Assembly: GCA_017857175.1 (NCBI GenBank)
Contig: JAFMDS010000014.1
Coordinates: 1 to 41,953, forward strand
Direction of reading: 5' to 3'
Length of the DNA stretch: 41,953 bases
From: Candidatus Nanopelagicales bacterium
GTDB lineage: Bacteria; Actinomycetota; Actinomycetes; S36-B12
Numbering within the stretch: position 1 is the first letter of the stretch; every line of letters starts with the position of its first letter. The notes under the pieces are model-generated. The model made no database searches, was not told the origin of the DNA, and was given only the letters and a program-made list of their open reading frames with translations. This document shows, in pieces, positions 17,448 to 25,867 of the stretch. A program made the position numbers and the translations under genes.

Positions 17448-18451
17448 GCCTCGGTGAGCATTCGCTGTTGCCACAGGGCGGGTTTCTGAATCTCCGCCGT
17501 TGATGGCAGGTTTTCTGGTCGTTGCCAAATCTGATTGAACGCTTCCATGCCTATCGCATCAACACAAGCGCTCACAAATGCAGCGCCATTTCGATACTGC
17601 GCTAATTTCTCATTCATGCCTAAAAGGTGCGAGACAAACCCTTTGTTCTGATCTCGGCGCTCCTCGAATCGTTCGCGGATTACGTTAACGGTTGGAATGA
17701 CCTCGGGGCCACCAAGGTCCATGACAAAATCTGCATGACCTTCCAAGAGGGTCATGAGCGCACTGATTTTCAAGTAAATTTCTTTTTGCTCGTCACTTTG
17801 CACGAGCTCAATAATGCTTTGATCGTTACGAGTGATGACGCAATGAACAACTTGCACAATGCGGCGGGTCAACTCGATGGGGTTCAGTTTTGATGCATTG
17901 ACAAATTCATTAATAAGTTGGACAAAGTAATCCCGCATCCATGGAACAGCGCCAAATTGCACTCGGTGGGTTTCTTCATGCAGACATACCCACATGCGGA
18001 AATCCGTGGGGTCAACATCAAGTGTCTGTTCCACTTTCACAATATTTGGGGCGACAAGCAACAAGGTCCCCTCCTGTGAAAATGCCTCGTACTGGCCCAG
18101 CACTCGACCCGATGCCCAACCCAACACCAAACCTGTTTGAAATGCATTCGCTCGATCACTCAACGGATCAAAAACCGATGACTCCTTGCTGATCATGCCC
18201 ATTAATACATCGATAGCATCCACGTTGGACGCAATCCATTTCGCCCGATCGACCACGAGCGCAGGTCGAGCAACATCTGCGTGCATTCCGGTAATCCGTG
18301 CGATGTGTTCGCTGGCAAGCACAGACAGTGATTGCAACTCACTTACCGCTTGCAATGCATCTTCTTGGGTGACTTTTGGCCCCAGGGGTGTTGTGCGCTG
18401 CGCTGACTTGAGAATCAACTCCTGATGCGGATTGTGCAAATCAGTACTCAT
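17444..18451 (-). CDS. Zinc metalloprotease-like protein, DUF2342 family (Rv3626c type)
   Basis: A 335-residue protein of the DUF2342 family, sometimes annotated as a coenzyme F420 biosynthesis-associated zinc-dependent metalloprotease; the function is unproven. The zinc motif HEETH lies at about 158-162 (MWVCLHEETHRVQF), and a possible third ligand is in LLEGHADFVMD (about 237-243), the layout of a gluzincin-type metallopeptidase. There is no signal peptide, so it is probably cytoplasmic. ATG 18451 overlaps the dacB stop as ATGA and is preferred over the track start at 18463. It occupies the same place between dacB and tilS in Mycobacterium. Confidence 0.85.
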   Translation of the reverse strand: MSTDLHNPHQELILKSAQRTTPLGPKVTQEDALQAVSELQSLSVLASEHIARITGMHADVARPALVVDRAKWIASNVDAIDVLMGMISKESSVFDPLSDRANAFQTGLVLGWASGRVLGQYEAFSQEGTLLLVAPNIVKVEQTLDVDPTDFRMWVCLHEETHRVQFGAVPWMRDYFVQLINEFVNASKLNPIELTRRIVQVVHCVITRNDQSIIELVQSDEQKEIYLKISALMTLLEGHADFVMDLGGPEVIPTVNVIRERFEERRDQNKGFVSHLLGMNEKLAQYRNGAAFVSACVDAIGMEAFNQIWQRPENLPSTAEIQKPALWQQRMLTEA

Positions 18452-19824
18452 GTGCAGCCACACTTGGCGAGTTTTGTTGCAATGCGGTCCATGGTGTTGC
18501 GTGCTGAATAAACAGATGGAACATCGTTGCCCAACATGACGAATACGAGTAAGCGTCCGCTCTCATCGAGCACCGTTCCTGCCAGTGACGAGACTCCGGT
18601 CAATGAACCCGTTTTGGCCCTAATGACATCCGCGCCCGCTCTTGTTCCTTTGGAATCGAATCGGTCTTCGAGTGTTCCTGTACGTCCTGCCACGGGAAGC
18701 CCAGTGGCAATGGATGCCCATTCGGGTTGATCACCCCTGACCATTTCAGTGAGAACTTGGGCCACCGCGGATGCACTCACCCTGTTCTTGGTGGACAGTC
18801 CGCTACCGTCTGCCAAACGCAGGCCGGCGGCATTGACACCATTACTCGCAAGTACCGAAGTCATCGCACGCGAGGATCCAAAGAAACTGCCATCACCATT
18901 GACGCGAACGCCCACGAGGTGCGCCAAGATCTCCGCAACGTCGTTATCCGATTCGGTGAGCATCGTGTCAATGGCGACGGCCATGGTCTCCGATTGAACA
19001 GAGGCAACACCCACAGAAACCGTTGGCGCCTTCCCTCGATCGATCTTCCTGACAGCGATGCCCTTCTTTTTTAATCGCTGGGCAAAGAGTTGCGCGCTCT
19101 GCTGTGCAGGGTCGTCCACGCGAGCAGAAGCGCCCGGACGCACACGCGCTGCACCTACCGTGAGCGCAGAAACTGGAGCCGCCACACCAAGTTTGGGGTA
19201 ACTGCTTTTCCATCCGGGTCCCAATGCTGGACCGGTGAACAATGAGTCGTCATAAGTAAGTGTTATTGATTTTGTGCCCGAAGCCAAAAGTTTGTCCGCG
19301 GTTGCCTGGGCGAGTGCTTTGAGTGAATTCGTGCCCTTTGTTCGAGACATCAGCGGATCACCGCCACCAATAAGGAACACGCTGTCGCTCTGACGGGTCA
19401 CCTTTGTGGTTGTTCGATACAGAGGTCCGAGGGAACTGAGAACCGCGGCAGCCGTCAAGACTTTATTCACCGATGCAGGCGTGCGGCGTTTTGTGGGTTT
19501 TTCAGCAAAAAGTTCCTTGCCCGTCACTGGGTCAACAACCAGCATGGAAAGTGCGCCCACCGTTGGGTCTTGGGTGAGTTTGCCAATTGCGCGGTCCACT
19601 CCAGTTGGCGTGGGAATGGGGGCCTTTTGGCTCAGAGGTCGGTATTCACTGGGAATTGGGCCAGGTGGTGGACCATCAACTGTCGGAACAGAGCCGAACA
19701 CAGGAACAGAGCCCAACACAGGACCCGTCAGTGCGACGCTAACCACAGCGAGAATCGTGCTCAAGATCGTGACTGAAAATGCAACTTGTCCAGTTCTGCC
19801 CAGCGCGCGCGGTTGAGTAGCCAT
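18448..19824 (-). CDS. dacB: D-alanyl-D-alanine carboxypeptidase/endopeptidase (PBP4, S13 family)
   Basis: Low-molecular-weight penicillin-binding protein that trims peptidoglycan stem peptides outside the membrane. An N-terminal signal/anchor (VAFSVTILSTILAVVSVALT, about 14-33) is followed by a Pro-rich linker with two VxGSVP repeats. The serine-peptidase motifs are all present: SVNK (118-121), SDN (292-294) and KTGSLTG (404-410), with the domain insertion between the first two that defines S13. The 458-residue length is typical. ATG 19824 with GTGGGG just upstream is chosen over the GTG at 19830. It is divergent from ppa, whose start is only 20 bases away. Confidence 0.92.
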   Translation of the reverse strand: MATQPRALGRTGQVAFSVTILSTILAVVSVALTGPVLGSVPVFGSVPTVDGPPPGPIPSEYRPLSQKAPIPTPTGVDRAIGKLTQDPTVGALSMLVVDPVTGKELFAEKPTKRRTPASVNKVLTAAAVLSSLGPLYRTTTKVTRQSDSVFLIGGGDPLMSRTKGTNSLKALAQATADKLLASGTKSITLTYDDSLFTGPALGPGWKSSYPKLGVAAPVSALTVGAARVRPGASARVDDPAQQSAQLFAQRLKKKGIAVRKIDRGKAPTVSVGVASVQSETMAVAIDTMLTESDNDVAEILAHLVGVRVNGDGSFFGSSRAMTSVLASNGVNAAGLRLADGSGLSTKNRVSASAVAQVLTEMVRGDQPEWASIATGLPVAGRTGTLEDRFDSKGTRAGADVIRAKTGSLTGVSSLAGTVLDESGRLLVFVMLGNDVPSVYSARNTMDRIATKLAKCGCT

Positions 19825-19844
19825 CCCCACTACTCTAAGTCACC

Positions 19845-20342
19845 ATGGAGCCCCTTGAGTTCGACGTCACCATCGAAATCCCCGCTGGCAGTCGTAATAA
19901 GTACGAAGTTGACCACAAAACCGGCCGGATTCGCCTCGATCGCATGCTGTTCACCTCCACCCGCTACCCCCACGATTATGGGTTCATCGAGGACACTCTC
20001 GGCCTTGACGGAGACCCCCTGGATGCCCTCGTTCTACTCCAGGAGCCCACCTTTCCGGGCGTCGTCATCCGCTGCCGCACGGTGGGCATGTTCCGCATGA
20101 CCGATGAAGCAGGCGGTGACGACAAAGTCCTGTGTGTCCCGGCTGGAGACCCCCGCATGGAGCACCTGCGCGATATTCACCATGTTGCCGAATTCGATCG
20201 CTTGGAAATTCAGCATTTCTTTGAGGTGTACAAAGATCTCGAACCCGGAAAATCCGTTGAAGGCGCCACCTGGACCGGGCGCCTTGAGGCAGAAGCTGAA
20301 ATCCGCGAGTCGTGGGCTCGCGCAAAGAACGCTGGTCACTAA
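19845..20342 (+). CDS. ppa: Inorganic pyrophosphatase (family I)
   Basis: Soluble enzyme that hydrolyses pyrophosphate to phosphate, drawing biosynthetic reactions forward. The 165-residue protein carries the family I core: [19 protein letters not shown] (active-site Lys/Glu), [13 protein letters not shown], and the signature [10 protein letters not shown] with the Mg-binding Asp residues. [13 protein letters not shown] is also typical. It is the only plus-strand gene between 10.7 and 28 kb and is divergent from dacB, as Rv3628 is from Rv3627c. It ends before a hairpin at 20370-20389 that could terminate it. Confidence 0.97.
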   Translation: MEPLEFDVTIEIPAGSRNKYEVDHKTGRIRLDRMLFTSTRYPHDYGFIEDTLGLDGDPLDALVLLQEPTFPGVVIRCRTVGMFRMTDEAGGDDKVLCVPAGDPRMEHLRDIHHVAEFDRLEIQHFFEVYKDLEPGKSVEGATWTGRLEAEAEIRESWARAKNAGH

Positions 20343-20369
20343 ACCCTTGACTCGACGCAACTTTTTGGG

Positions 20370-20389
20370 ATCAATGCAGCCCCATTGAT
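20370..20389. terminator. Hairpin between convergent ppa and pst operon end
   Basis: ATCAATG (20370-20376) and CATTGAT (20383-20389) form a perfect 7-base stem with a 6-base loop in the 73-base gap between ppa and the PstS-like lipoprotein gene, which face each other. The surrounding bases are AT-rich, but there is no long T-run on either strand. A shared bidirectional terminator is the likeliest role. Confidence 0.5.
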
Positions 20390-20415
20390 AGTCATTTAAT
20401 TGTCATAAAAAATTA

Positions 20416-21555
20416 CTACTGAGAGTTCGTTTCCTTGAGCGTCACCTGTAACGGCACAAAAGTTTGCACCCGGATTGGTTCGGGCAGCGGAGTTAGCCCG
20501 TAGGTTTCAAAGGAGCCTTGCCCAGAAAGCCTAACCAGAAATTGAACGGTGGACAGGGGCAATGGATTCGCGGGGTCATTGCACACCATCGCGTGCGCAG
20601 TTCCCATAATCGGCCAACCAATAAGTGGTTGGCCTTCTGCTAAAACAATTTTCGATGCAGCGATGTCAAAGTTTCCTTCAACAGGAACTCCGCCCGTGGC
20701 TGGCGTGGCAATAAGGCTAGTTGGATCAGCAACCACTTCCATGGCACCCGAACCGACCTTTTGCAACTGGGTGTCATCCGGGTTGATGAACTCACCTTGA
20801 ATGTCCACGGCGGCCATCGGGATCAGGTTGTTAATGGCCACCACGATCGGCAGAATCGCGACCGTGCCTTCATAGGCGATTACCTCATTGAGCAGTTCTG
20901 TTTCATCGGCAAACTTTTCACCGTATTCCAAGGTGCCGCTGGGACCCGTTGTCCACGCCTGCGGCGCTTCTTGGGAGAGCCATGTTGTCAGCGCTTCAAC
21001 CGATCCAGTGGGGCCATCAACGCTCATCACAGCAATTTCGGGGAGCAGGGTTAAGTCGTAGTCCTGATTCAGGTCTTGGATCGCACTGTCATCCCACGTG
21101 GTGATCGATCCGGTGAGGATTCCGGCGACGACTTCGGGGCTGAGAATTAATCCGTCAAGCCCAATGATGTTGTAAGACAGTGCCACGCCATAACTGAAAA
21201 TTGGCACCGTGATGACTTCACCCGTGCACAGCTCAGCGAATGTCGCCGCTTGATCAGCTGAGGGGGCGTGGTCGAGAATTTCGACGCCGGCGGTCGTCCC
21301 TGCCGGTACTTCTGTGATCAACTGTTCAGGACACACGCCACCGAGCGTGACGTTGACCATGTCGAGACTGCCCATGAAGTCTGCGGGGACAGCTACTTCC
21401 TGGGAACCTGATTGACAGTCGATTTGGTTTTCCACCTGAGCCGCAAGTACGTCAGGAGGCATAGGGGGTGTGCATCCACTCAGTACTAGAGATGCGGCTA
21501 GCCCGGAGACCGCGATGAGGGCAATGCCCCAGCGACGATTAAGAAACTGGTTCAT
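20416..21555 (-). CDS. PstS-like substrate-binding lipoprotein, diverged paralogue
   Basis: A secreted lipoprotein of the type-2 periplasmic-binding fold. The signal peptide ends in the lipobox VLSGC (Cys28 from ATG 21555). The body resembles PstS (SGTPxxVEALTTWL-type segment, ILTGSITTWDDSAI matching the KITKWND region, and a late LVRLSGQGSFETYGL), but the PstS phosphate-loop residues are not kept: the N-terminal GGGASFPYP block is absent and SDNSGTT is replaced by VDGPTGSVE. ATG 21555 is preferred (AAAGGTGAGGGCA upstream) over GTG 21564. It is the last gene of the pst operon, 34 bases after pstS. It may be an accessory or altered-specificity binding protein; a degenerate gene is less likely because the frame is clean. 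Confidence 0.72.
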   Translation of the reverse strand: MNQFLNRRWGIALIAVSGLAASLVLSGCTPPMPPDVLAAQVENQIDCQSGSQEVAVPADFMGSLDMVNVTLGGVCPEQLITEVPAGTTAGVEILDHAPSADQAATFAELCTGEVITVPIFSYGVALSYNIIGLDGLILSPEVVAGILTGSITTWDDSAIQDLNQDYDLTLLPEIAVMSVDGPTGSVEALTTWLSQEAPQAWTTGPSGTLEYGEKFADETELLNEVIAYEGTVAILPIVVAINNLIPMAAVDIQGEFINPDDTQLQKVGSGAMEVVADPTSLIATPATGGVPVEGNFDIAASKIVLAEGQPLIGWPIMGTAHAMVCNDPANPLPLSTVQFLVRLSGQGSFETYGLTPLPEPIRVQTFVPLQVTLKETNSQ

Positions 21556-21598
21556 TGCCCTCACCTTTAGTCGTTTTTTTTACTTTTAAGAAACTTAC

Positions 21599-22666
21599 TT
21601 ACTTGATTTCGAGAGCAAGTGACTTCGCTTTTGCGAGGACCTTGCCGCCGACTGGAACGTAACCGAGTGACGCTGCACGCTGTGGTCCGCACTTCTGGAG
21701 CAGGTAGTCAGCGAACTGACGCACACCCAGTCCGTTCGGGCCCTTTCCATCGGTGCGAGCCAAGAGGTAGCTGAAGATTGCTACTGGGTAAGCGCCCTTC
21801 GACTTGACGTTGTAGTTCAAGCTCACGAGACCGTTGGAACCAATGTTGGTCTGGTTTGCAAGGTTCTTGGCAGCTGATGCCGAGGAAGGAGCAACAAACT
21901 CACCGAGAGCGTTCTGAACACGAGCGGCGGGGTAGCCCTTGGCATCGCCGAGATCCACGTAACCGATTGTTCCTTCTTTACCCGTGACAAGTGCCATGAC
22001 ACCTGCATTGCCTTTACCTGCGACACTGTTTGAAGGTGGATTTCCTCCGGGGAACGCTGAGGTCATGCTGTCGCCGACCTTGGTGAAGATGCTTGGTGCC
22101 CATGCATTCAGGTACTGCAACGTGTTGTTAGTGGTACCCGAGTTGTCTGAACGGTAAGCAATGGTGATTGGAGTTGCAGGAATGCCGCTTGCAATACGTG
22201 GGTTGGACCTAAGGATTTCCCTATCGTTCCACTTGGTGATCTTTCCACCCAGGATTTTTGCAAGTGTGGTTTGCTTGAGCTGGATGGAAGAGCCGAGCGA
22301 ACGCTTGGTTTTCGAATTTTTCAAGTTGATGGGGAATGTCACAGCGCCACCAATGTTGGGAATGTATTCCCAGCCAAATGTTGGCTCACCGGATGAGTAC
22401 TTGCTGTCGGTCTGTGCATAATCAAAAACACCCTTGGTGAAGTTTGACTTGCCCGTGCCGGATCCGGTGCTGGTGTACTGGATTTTGAAGTTGCTCTGTG
22501 AGGCATTGAAGTCAGACGCACATGCCTGAATCCATGGATACGGGAAGGAAGCACCACCACCGCTGATTGTTTCTGCAGCATTTGCAGGAACTGCAACCAT
22601 GAGTGACGACGCTACGAGTGCAGTGGTACCTGCGACGCTTGCTGCGAGTGCAACGATTCTTCGCAC
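21599..22666 (-). CDS. pstS: Phosphate ABC transporter substrate-binding protein
   Basis: PstS binds inorganic phosphate outside the membrane and delivers it to PstCAB. After a Sec signal peptide (VALAASVAGTTALVA..., cleavage after VPANA) come the family motifs: ISGGGASFPYPWIQACASDF, YTSTGSGTGKSNF and AYRSDNSGTTNNTLQYL, which supply the phosphate ligands. There is no lipobox, so it would be a soluble or loosely held exoprotein, while the following paralogue is the lipoprotein. The start is GTG 22666, because AAAGGAG lies five bases upstream; the track ATG at 22696 has no comparable site. It is unusual that pstS follows pstB instead of leading the operon. Confidence 0.94.
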   Translation of the reverse strand: MRRIVALAASVAGTTALVASSLMVAVPANAAETISGGGASFPYPWIQACASDFNASQSNFKIQYTSTGSGTGKSNFTKGVFDYAQTDSKYSSGEPTFGWEYIPNIGGAVTFPINLKNSKTKRSLGSSIQLKQTTLAKILGGKITKWNDREILRSNPRIASGIPATPITIAYRSDNSGTTNNTLQYLNAWAPSIFTKVGDSMTSAFPGGNPPSNSVAGKGNAGVMALVTGKEGTIGYVDLGDAKGYPAARVQNALGEFVAPSSASAAKNLANQTNIGSNGLVSLNYNVKSKGAYPVAIFSYLLARTDGKGPNGLGVRQFADYLLQKCGPQRAASLGYVPVGGKVLAKAKSLALEIK

Positions 22667-22681
22667 TTTTACTCCTTTATT
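22667..22681 (-). promoter_or_regulatory. Strong ribosome-binding site deciding the pstS start
   Basis: Read on the minus strand the sequence is AAAGGAG, then TAAAA, then GTG. This is the strongest Shine-Dalgarno sequence in the pst region, and it fixes the pstS start at GTG 22666, giving a compact signal peptide (MRRIVALAAS). The strength fits a binding protein needed in excess over the membrane complex. Confidence 0.7.
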
Positions 22682-22775
22682 GGGTTGGATTTGCATTTCT
22701 TGATTCGTAATCTAGGTAGTGAAAGTGGATGAAAATGATCGCTCACTTGTCATCTGGCTAACCTTTAGATGAACA

Positions 22776-22807
22776 GTTGGTGTCCCACCTTGGCGTTGTT
22801 CACCAAC
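22776..22807 (-). promoter_or_regulatory. Hairpin between pstB and pstS
   Basis: GTTGGTG (22776-22782) and CACCAAC (22801-22807) form a perfect 7-base inverted repeat with an 18-base loop, four bases after the pstB stop, inside the only sizeable gap of the pst operon (about 145 bases to the GTG). It may be a partial terminator or an RNA-stabilising stem that sets the ratio of pstS to pstCAB transcript. A GTTCATC element upstream of pstS (22768-22774) resembles a single PHO half-site, but no proper repeat is present. Confidence 0.4.
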
Positions 22808-22810
22808 TAG

Positions 22811-23668
22811 TTATCCAAATCGCCCATTGACGTAATCCAGAGTGCGTTCATCCTGAGGGTTGCCAAAGATTTCTGTCGTTGCACCCTGCTCGACCACGTA
22901 ACCAGGCTTGTTCTCCTCCGCGAGGAAAAAAGCGGTGTAGTCAGAAACACGGACCGCCTGCTGCATGTTATGGGTGACAATGATGATGGTGATGTCCTTG
23001 GACAACTGGCGAATTGTCTCTTCGATCTTGAGTGTGGATGCTGGATCGAGAGCTGAGCATGGTTCATCCATAAGAAGGACATGGGGATTAACCGCAAGGG
23101 CGCGAGCAATCACCAGTCGTTGTTGTTGGCCACCGGAAAGCTCCCCCGCGTGGGCATTAAGTCGATCCTTAACTTCTTTCCACAGACCCGCTGACGTCAA
23201 AGTTTGCTCAACAATGTCATCGTGGTCGCTGCGCTTCATTCCTGAGAGTTTCAGACCCGAGAGAACATTGCCGCGGATCGTCATGGATGGGAAGGGGTTT
23301 GGCTTTTGAAAAACCATTCCGATGGAAAGGCGAATATGCACAGGGTCAACATTCTGGGCATAAATGTCGTTGCCCTCGTAGAGAACTTCACCTGCCAGCG
23401 CAGCACCGGGGATCAATTCATGGAGGCGATTCAGGGTGCGAATGAAGGTCGACTTCCCACAGCCTGATGGACCAATAAGAGCGGTGACAGAATTTTTGGG
23501 AAACGCCATGTTCACGTCCTCGAGAACCTTGCGCTTGCCAAACCACACGCTGACATTCTTGGCTTCCATCTCGATTGCGCCAACATGAGCTTTGCTCTTG
23601 TCAACTTCGACTTCGAGTTCACTCATGCTTTTCATCATCTCCTGTGTCGCTGTCTGAACGCTGTCCAT
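22811..23668 (-). CDS. pstB: Phosphate ABC transporter ATP-binding protein
   Basis: Cytoplasmic ATPase of the high-affinity phosphate importer. Residues of the 285-aa protein: Walker [10 protein letters not shown] (66-74), Q-loop [15 protein letters not shown] signature LSGGQQQR (177-184), Walker [14 protein letters not shown] (197-209) and the H-loop in [28 protein letters not shown]-type and HNMQQAxRVSD segments are diagnostic of PstB among ABC proteins. The ATG at 23668 has AGGAAGGAAG a few bases upstream, supporting the long N terminus of about 30 residues. It follows pstA after 37 bases. Confidence 0.96.
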   Translation of the reverse strand: MDSVQTATQEMMKSMSELEVEVDKSKAHVGAIEMEAKNVSVWFGKRKVLEDVNMAFPKNSVTALIGPSGCGKSTFIRTLNRLHELIPGAALAGEVLYEGNDIYAQNVDPVHIRLSIGMVFQKPNPFPSMTIRGNVLSGLKLSGMKRSDHDDIVEQTLTSAGLWKEVKDRLNAHAGELSGGQQQRLVIARALAVNPHVLLMDEPCSALDPASTLKIEETIRQLSKDITIIIVTHNMQQAVRVSDYTAFFLAEENKPGYVVEQGATTEIFGNPQDERTLDYVNGRFG

Positions 23669-23705
23669 GTCACTTCCTTCCTAGTGGATGTCAAAAAATG
23701 GCTGT

Positions 23706-24791
23706 TTAGGCACTCCGCTTTCTTCCCCCTAGATAGCGGGTCACCGTGAACAAAATCGCCACCAAAATCATGAGCGCCAAAGCCGCTCCCCATGCACGGG
23801 TCACTGCATCGGGGTAGGGCTGTGCAACGTTGTCGAAGATGAATGTGGGCAACGCCGAGATCGGATCAGAAATCGGGTTGACCACGGTTTGGTCGTTTTT
23901 GAGAGCCGTGAGCAACAGCGGTGCGGTCTCCCCCACGACGCGAGCCACGCCAAGCAAGACTGCAGTAATGATTCCTGTCTTTGCCGCAGGAATGACCACC
24001 TTGGACACAACTCGAGCTCGCGTTGAACCCAGTGCGAGTGCTCCCGTGCGAAGTTCTTCTGGCACAAGACGAAGGACTTCTTCTGCGGTACGAGCAACAG
24101 TCGGCAACATCAGGATTGCATAGGCAATTGCACCTGCAAGTGCGCTCTGACGAAGGACACCCGTGAGAATGAAAACGGTGAGCACAAACAAACCGGCAAC
24201 AACGGATGGAACGCCACTCATCGCTTGTACAAAGAATCTGACATAAGGCACCGCCCTGCCCCGCACTTCAGTGACGTAGACAGCCGTTGCGATTCCCAAG
24301 GGCACCGAGATGATGGCTGCGATTCCAACGATCAGGAATGTTCCAATAATTGCGTGACCGATGCCCCCATAATCCAAAGGCGTGCTGGGGCTGATGTACA
24401 CACTATTTTGAAAAATAAATGATGGCCTAAAGGCCTCAATCCCCCGTGCAATGATCGTGAAAAGCATCGATCCCAGAACTATCGCACTTAACGCAGTAGC
24501 ACCAATGGCCAGGACGATTATGCACGAGTCAAGAATTCCATGTTTGCCCTTTGTCACGAGTGCAGCCAATCCTGCCGCCAAGAGTTGCAATGGGAAATAA
24601 ATGACCGTGAGCAATATCGCTGGTGGGGTGACGTCCGCTGAATAAATTAACCCAACAACCGCGATGGGAACCACTACTGCAATGGCGGTTGCAATCCAGA
24701 ATTTTGCCGGTCGTTTACTCCAGGGCCGCTGCGGCACTTGTTCAATCGCTGGGCCATTCAGACTCTCTGGCCGCTCCATCACAGTTGTCAT
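23706..24791 (-). CDS. pstA: Phosphate ABC transporter permease PstA
   Basis: Inner-membrane subunit of the phosphate importer. The 361-residue protein has an N-terminal cytoplasmic stretch, about eight hydrophobic segments and the permease (EAA-type) loop AARTAEEVLRLVPEELRTGALALGSTRARVVSKVVIPAA, in part VPEELRTGALALGSTRARVV, which contacts PstB. TETAPLLLTAL (GETAPLLLTALKND) is typical of PstA. It is longer than E. coli PstA because of two extra N-terminal helices (about 34-110), a form common in actinobacteria. The ATG at 24791 overlaps the pstC stop as ATGA. Confidence 0.94.
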   Translation of the reverse strand: MTTVMERPESLNGPAIEQVPQRPWSKRPAKFWIATAIAVVVPIAVVGLIYSADVTPPAILLTVIYFPLQLLAAGLAALVTKGKHGILDSCIIVLAIGATALSAIVLGSMLFTIIARGIEAFRPSFIFQNSVYISPSTPLDYGGIGHAIIGTFLIVGIAAIISVPLGIATAVYVTEVRGRAVPYVRFFVQAMSGVPSVVAGLFVLTVFILTGVLRQSALAGAIAYAILMLPTVARTAEEVLRLVPEELRTGALALGSTRARVVSKVVIPAAKTGIITAVLLGVARVVGETAPLLLTALKNDQTVVNPISDPISALPTFIFDNVAQPYPDAVTRAWGAALALMILVAILFTVTRYLGGRKRSA

Positions 24792-25753
24792 GACCGTAGC
24801 CGTTCTGTTCGCCGGACGATTAGATTTGCTAGAGCGTTGACAAACAATGTGCCGAGGAATAAGAAGAAGCCCGCCGCAAGGAGTACCTGAACTTCGAACT
24901 CTCCATTGGTCTCACCAAATTTGGAAACGATGAGTGTCGCGACGGACCCACCGCCTGATTCGAGAATGTTGAAAAAGTTGATGTCAAAAACAATTTTCAG
25001 AACAAAGAAGACCGCGATTGTTTCGCCCAGTGCTCGGCCTAAGCCCAGCATGATGCCTCCGACGATTCCACCGCGACCAAAAGGAAGGGCGACGTAGCGC
25101 AGCATGGTCCACATGGAGCATCCCAGTGACTCCGCCGCATTAATCAACTCGGGCGGCGTTCTCTTAAGAACTTCAGCCGTAATGGACGTAACGATTGGAA
25201 TCATCATGATGGCCAAGACCAAGCCTGCCATGAACGGGGTGCCACTGAAGTTGCCTGAATCATTTGCAAATAAAGGAATCCAACCGAGATAGTGATTCAA
25301 CAACTGCTGCCATTCCTCGGCCGGTGGAACCAAAACATAAAAGGCCCACAATCCAATGATCACGCTTGGAATTGCGGCCATCAAATCAATCAGATTCGTA
25401 AGAATCTTGGACAATTTTGCTGGTGCCATGAACACCATGAACACGGCGAGGAACAAACTGACGGGCACCGCAATGACCAATGCAATCACGGCGAGGAGAA
25501 GTGAGCCGTAAAGCATGCCCGCAATGCCATACTCGGGAGGAACACCAGTTGTATCCCACACCGTGGTGGTCAAGAAACTCAGACCTTGGTCTTGTAAGAC
25601 CGGAATCGTTTGGGCCCCTAGAAAGATTGTGATTCCAGCAAGTACTAAAAGTGAGGTGAATGCCGCGCCCGTAATTGTGCGATTAAAAATCCGGTCTCCA
25701 CGGTGAGCCTTCTTGCTGCCGGAGAGATCCCGCATGGGGGTATCGGTTGCCAC
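24788..25753 (-). CDS. pstC: Phosphate ABC transporter permease PstC
   Basis: Membrane permease partner of PstA. The 321-residue protein shows six or so transmembrane segments and the EAA loop LKRTPPELINAAESLGCSMWTMLRYVALPF (in part PELINAAESLGCSMWTMLRY), followed by GGIMLGLGRALGETIAV, a PstC hallmark. It starts with a GTG at 25753 and is the first gene of the operon, behind a run of PHO-box repeats in the 114-base gap after mog. The order pstC-pstA-pstB-pstS differs from the common pstSCAB. Confidence 0.94.
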   Translation of the reverse strand: MATDTPMRDLSGSKKAHRGDRIFNRTITGAAFTSLLVLAGITIFLGAQTIPVLQDQGLSFLTTTVWDTTGVPPEYGIAGMLYGSLLLAVIALVIAVPVSLFLAVFMVFMAPAKLSKILTNLIDLMAAIPSVIIGLWAFYVLVPPAEEWQQLLNHYLGWIPLFANDSGNFSGTPFMAGLVLAIMMIPIVTSITAEVLKRTPPELINAAESLGCSMWTMLRYVALPFGRGGIVGGIMLGLGRALGETIAVFFVLKIVFDINFFNILESGGGSVATLIVSKFGETNGEFEVQVLLAAGFFLFLGTLFVNALANLIVRRTERLRS

Positions 25754-25797
25754 GAGGACAACTTTCCAGTTCTGGGTTTATGCGGAGCCGCAATTGC

Positions 25798-25863
25798 GTG
25801 AACCTTGAACGCCCAGTTGGTGAACAACAAGTGAACGAATTCATTCGTGAACAAGAAGTGAAC
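25798..25863 (-). promoter_or_regulatory. PHO-box array (PhoP binding repeats) upstream of pstC
   Basis: On the minus strand GTTCAC occurs five times and GTTCAA once in 66 bases. Two pairs are exact 11-base direct repeats: GTTCACTTCTTGTTCAC (25863-25847) and GTTCACTTGTTGTTCAC (25836-25820); a weaker pair (25810-25798) lies closer to the gene. An 11-base repeat of GTTCAC is the PhoP-binding unit described for Streptomyces and other actinobacteria. A CATAAA at 25782-25777 could be the -10. This strongly suggests phosphate-starvation control by PhoR/PhoP; neither regulator gene is in the window. Confidence 0.85.
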
Positions 25864-25867
25864 GCGT

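Noticed and set aside
19681-19735. Repeat at the start of dacB as a mobile or regulatory repeat
   Set aside because: It encodes two VxGSVP units in the Pro-rich linker of DacB and is explained by the protein sequence.
22756-22774. Second PHO box upstream of pstS
   Set aside because: GTTCATC and GTTAGCC are 12 bases apart and poorly matched; only the array upstream of pstC is convincing.
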